Origin: JAZDJJ01 sp043804035 | GTDB lineage: Bacteria > Bacteroidota > Bacteroidia > Palsa-948 | Assembly (NCBI GenBank): GCA_043804035.1 | Contig: JAZDJJ010000031.1 | Location: 1-8,197, forward strand | Reading direction: 5' to 3' | Length of the DNA stretch: 8,197 bases | Part shown: piece after piece, positions 6,478 to 8,197 of the stretch | Position numbering within the stretch: position 1 is the stretch's first letter | Layout: each line of letters starts with the position of its first letter | Notes under the pieces: model-generated | What the model saw: only the letters and a program-made list of their open reading frames with translations | Told to the model about the DNA's origin: nothing | Database searches by the model: none | Translations under genes and position numbers: made by a program

Positions 6478-7518
6478 TCATGCGCTTTTAAATTGATTTA
6501 AAAAACGCATATCATTTTCATAGAACAAACGAATATCATTTACTTGATATTTGAGCATAGCGATACGTTCAATGCCCATTCCAAAAGCGAAGCCCGTATA
6601 TTTTTTGCTGTCAATTTTGCAATTCTCTAAAACTTTCTGATGCACCATTCCGCATCCAAGAATTTCAACCCATCCGCTTTGCTTGCACACAGGACATCCT
6701 TTGCTTCCACAAATGAAACAAGAAATATCTACTTCGGCACTCGGCTTAGTAAATGGAAAATAAGAAGGACGCAAACGAATATTTGTTTTCTCTCCAAACA
6801 TTTCTTGCGCAAAATACAAAAGCATTTGTTTTAAATCGGTGAAAGAAACTTCCTCATCCACATATAATCCTTCTACCTGATGAAAGAAGCAATGTGCCCG
6901 TGCAGAAATATTTTCTTTGCGGTAAACTCTTCCCGGAAAAATGCAACGGATAGGTGGATTAGAATTTTCCATCACACGAATCTGCACAGAGGAAGTGTGA
7001 GTGCGGAGCATAACTTTCCCATCTGTTTCTTTTTTACGGAAAGGTGATGCCACAAAAAATGTATCCTGCATATCGCGTGCGGGATGGTCTTCGGGCATAT
7101 TGAGCGCAGAAAAGTTATGCCAGTCATCTTCAATCTCACGGTCTTCCTTTATGATAAATCCGATGCGGGAAAAAATTTCTACAATCTGATTTCTTACTAT
7201 AGAAATTGGATGACGCGAACCAAAAGCAATTAGTTCAGCAGGTTTTGTCAAATCAATATCAGAAGAAGAATTTTCTTCGCTCCCATCTGAATTATCATTG
7301 AAATGATTGAATTTTTCATGAACACAATTTTTTAATTCGTTCATAAGCATGCCAACATTTTTACGGTCTTCATTTTGAACATTTTTAAAATCAGTAAAAA
7401 GGGAATTAACGATTCCTTTTTTTGCGAGCCACTTTAAACGAAATTCTTCTAACTGTTCTTTGCTCTCTATTTTTATTTCTTTTATGTCGGAGAGGAGTTT
7501 GTGTATTTTTTCTTGCAT
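6478..7518 (-). CDS. pheS: Phenylalanyl-tRNA synthetase alpha subunit
   Basis: This is the catalytic alpha subunit of the alpha2-beta2 class II enzyme that charges tRNA-Phe. The chosen start at 7518 (MQEKIHKLL) gives 346 residues, the usual size; an in-frame ATG ten codons upstream adds only MYFYFCKKLN, which is not typical. Residues 1-75 form the N-terminal coiled coil. An acidic serine-rich linker follows (about 72-90). Motif 1 is around 103-125, and HPARDMQDTFF (145-155) belongs to the active site. Motif 2 is GRVYRKENISARAHCFFHQ (196-214) and motif 3 is GFAFGMGIERIAML (309-322). A Cys-x2-Cys-x4-Cys-x2-Cys insert (267, 270, 275, 278) follows the PSAEVD segment, where the E. coli enzyme has no such cysteines. 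I recall it from Bacteroidota homologues; it may bind zinc. No pheT is adjacent. Confidence 0.97.
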   Translation of the reverse strand: MQEKIHKLLSDIKEIKIESKEQLEEFRLKWLAKKGIVNSLFTDFKNVQNEDRKNVGMLMNELKNCVHEKFNHFNDNSDGSEENSSSDIDLTKPAELIAFGSRHPISIVRNQIVEIFSRIGFIIKEDREIEDDWHNFSALNMPEDHPARDMQDTFFVASPFRKKETDGKVMLRTHTSSVQIRVMENSNPPIRCIFPGRVYRKENISARAHCFFHQVEGLYVDEEVSFTDLKQMLLYFAQEMFGEKTNIRLRPSYFPFTKPSAEVDISCFICGSKGCPVCKQSGWVEILGCGMVHQKVLENCKIDSKKYTGFAFGMGIERIAMLKYQVNDIRLFYENDMRFLNQFKSA

Positions 7519-7729
7519 ATTAAGTTTTTTACAGAAGTAAAAATACAAAAAAAGAGATGAGTGTGGTTTTTATCATTTTCGTCTTAAAGAACAAACAGAA
7601 TTATTAACTCCGTCATTTATGACGAAAGATAATTGTTTCATTGTTTCATTGTTTTGTAATAATATGATCCAATATCTAATGGCTTTAGCCATAACTTTCA
7701 ATTGGTATAATCGTTTAGTTCAGCAATAT

Positions 7730-7761
7730 TTCGGCAAGCTCAATAACCATCTCACTACAAG
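7730..7761 (+). repeat. TTCGGCAAG repeat, long version (copy 1)
   Basis: The unit reads TTCGGCAAGCTCA, then ATAACCAT, then CTCACTACAAG. Copy 2 (7833-7852) is the same except that 12 bp lying between two CTCA words are missing, as slippage between those words would produce. Sequences of this type are common non-coding repeats in Bacteroidota drafts as I recall them. Confidence 0.7.
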
Positions 7762-7815
7762 CATAATTGCTTTTTATTAGGGCTGAAGCCCGTGTTATAA
7801 TTTTGTTTCTTTGAA

Positions 7816-7867
7816 TAATAAATAGTCGATAGTTCGGCAAGCTCACTACAAGTAATAAATAGTCGAT
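7816..7867 (+). repeat. 15-bp direct repeats flanking a short TTCGGCAAG unit (copy 2)
   Basis: TAATAAATAGTCGAT occurs at 7816-7830 and again at 7853-7867. The 22 bases between them hold AG plus the short TTCGGCAAGCTCACTACAAG unit (7833-7852). The arrangement looks like a small insertion with a 15-bp target duplication, or a local tandem duplication. Confidence 0.75.
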
Positions 7868-7935
7868 TTTTAATATCCATTGTGATACACCAAAGAGGAT
7901 TTATAGAAGAAATATATGTAATTGAAAATTTTATG

Positions 7936-7943
7936 TAGGTTTG
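7936..7943 (+). promoter_or_regulatory. Candidate -7 element before a truncated gene
   Basis: TAGGTTTG matches TAnnTTTG and lies 20 bp before the ATG at 7964. No -33 element is seen at the usual distance, so support is limited. It may be the relic promoter of the truncated methyltransferase-like gene. Confidence 0.3.
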
Positions 7944-7963
7944 ATACACAAAAAAATATTTTA

Positions 7964-8056
7964 ATGACAGAACTAACTTGGGAAGGAAAATATAAAGATG
8001 ACAGGAAAGTAACACCTGTGCGTATTGCACTGCCCTTTCAAACCATTGAAACAGTA
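7964..8056 (+). pseudogene. Truncated N-terminus of a probable site-specific DNA methyltransferase
   Basis: The 31 codons from ATG at 7964 read MTELTWEGKYKDDRKVTPV followed by RIALPFQTIETV. From memory, this is the characteristic opening of a family of large adenine-type DNA methyltransferases of restriction-modification loci, in which ETV is followed by an NES-like segment. Here the match ends at 8056. The frame then runs on through unrelated bases and into the inverted repeat at 8083-8175 until a stop at 8173, so no catalytic motif (DPPY or FxGxG) is present. The gene has been cut by a deletion or repeat insertion and cannot be functional. The family call is a recollection with moderate certainty. 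Confidence 0.5.
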
Positions 8057-8082
8057 AGGGCAGTTCTAAAAATACAAATAAA

Positions 8083-8175
8083 CGTCATTGCGAAGGAGGA
8101 ACGACTGAAGCAATCTGTTTTTTTATGTAGAAATAGAGATTGCTTCCTGCTTCGTGCCTCGCAGTCGCAATGACG
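8083..8175. repeat. 93-bp CGTCATTGCGA imperfect inverted repeat element
   Basis: The ends CGTCATTGCGA (8083-8093) and TCGCAATGACG (8165-8175) are exact complements. GAAGCAATCT (8107-8116) and AGATTGCTTC (8137-8146) form an inner 10-bp stem around a 20-base loop. Elements of this exact style are widespread non-coding repeats in environmental Bacteroidota and other phyla as I recall. It begins 26 bp after the methyltransferase-like fragment stops matching. Long hairpin potential and no coding content. Confidence 0.85.
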
Positions 8176-8197
8176 AAATCAATTTTTGGAACCGCCC

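Larger units (their letters stand above)
7550..7963. other. Non-coding repeat-rich intergenic stretch upstream of pheS
   Basis: No credible gene is seen here. The stretch carries three compact near-palindromes with a two-base centre: CGTCAT-TT-ATGACG (7611-7624), ATGGCT-TT-AGCCAT (7679-7692) and GGGCT-GA-AGCCC (7780-7791). It also has a TTGTTTCA tandem pair (7634-7649), two TTCGGCAAG repeats and a 15-bp direct repeat, listed separately. The pheS promoter must lie near 7530-7600, but I find no full match to the Bacteroidota consensus there. Confidence 0.6.

Noticed and set aside
7519..7548. N-terminal ten-residue extension of PheS
   Set aside because: MYFYFCKKLN precedes the normal coiled-coil start; homologues as I recall them begin near the internal methionine at 7518.
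7755..8030. 91-codon minus-strand frame upstream of pheS
   Set aside because: It crosses the non-coding repeats and lies antisense to the methyltransferase-like fragment; no recognisable domain or start context.

Overview
The window looks like a chromosomal segment of an AT-rich member of the Bacteroidota. This rests on a DUF6089-type outer-membrane barrel gene, a FISUMP (Fibrobacter succinogenes major paralogous) domain lipoprotein, a PheS with the Cys-rich insert seen in that phylum, starts without a clear Shine-Dalgarno sequence, and TAnnTTTG-type -7 elements. The phylum call is an inference from recalled families; no search was run.

Layout. Bases 1-897 (+) hold the 3' part of a DUF6089-like outer-membrane protein. 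Bases 1013-2650 (+) hold a secreted C69-family dipeptidase. Directly behind its stop are exactly 27 copies of the heptamer ACGAATW (2652-2840). Then comes a 5' half of a tRNA-Ser gene (2858-2910), broken inside the anticodon and joined to a decayed IS3-like remnant (2911-3151). Two minus-strand accessory genes follow: a frameshifted gene for a secreted protein of 20-residue GTSSYSGD repeats (3288-3768) and a FISUMP lipoprotein (4134-4820). Between them lies a 129-bp imperfect inverted repeat ending TAAC...GTTA, built like an integron attC site. The intact tRNA-Ser(GCU) is at 5222-5310. The 53 bp at 5204-5256 (leader plus 5' half) repeat the block at 2858-2910 with one mismatch. The accessory stretch is therefore bracketed by direct repeats of the tRNA 5' half.

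A 117-bp TA-bounded MITE-like element separates the tRNA from a conserved minus-strand pair, pheS (6478-7518) followed by a trans-prenyl diphosphate synthase (5445-6440), spaced 37 bp and probably co-transcribed. From 7519 to the right edge there is no intact gene. The stretch holds short hairpins, two versions of a TTCGGCAAG repeat, the first 31 codons of what looks like a DNA-methyltransferase gene, and a 93-bp CGTCATTGCGA inverted repeat close to where that gene breaks off.

The ordinary part is housekeeping (PheS, prenyl synthase, tRNA-Ser) and envelope or periplasmic functions. The unusual part is 2650-5440, a small accessory insertion at a tRNA gene with IS debris and cassette-like structure but no integrase. 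I see no complete new defence or mobile system. The best leads are the tRNA-half duplication, the attC-like repeat, and the dinucleotide-slippage frameshift in the repeat-protein gene.
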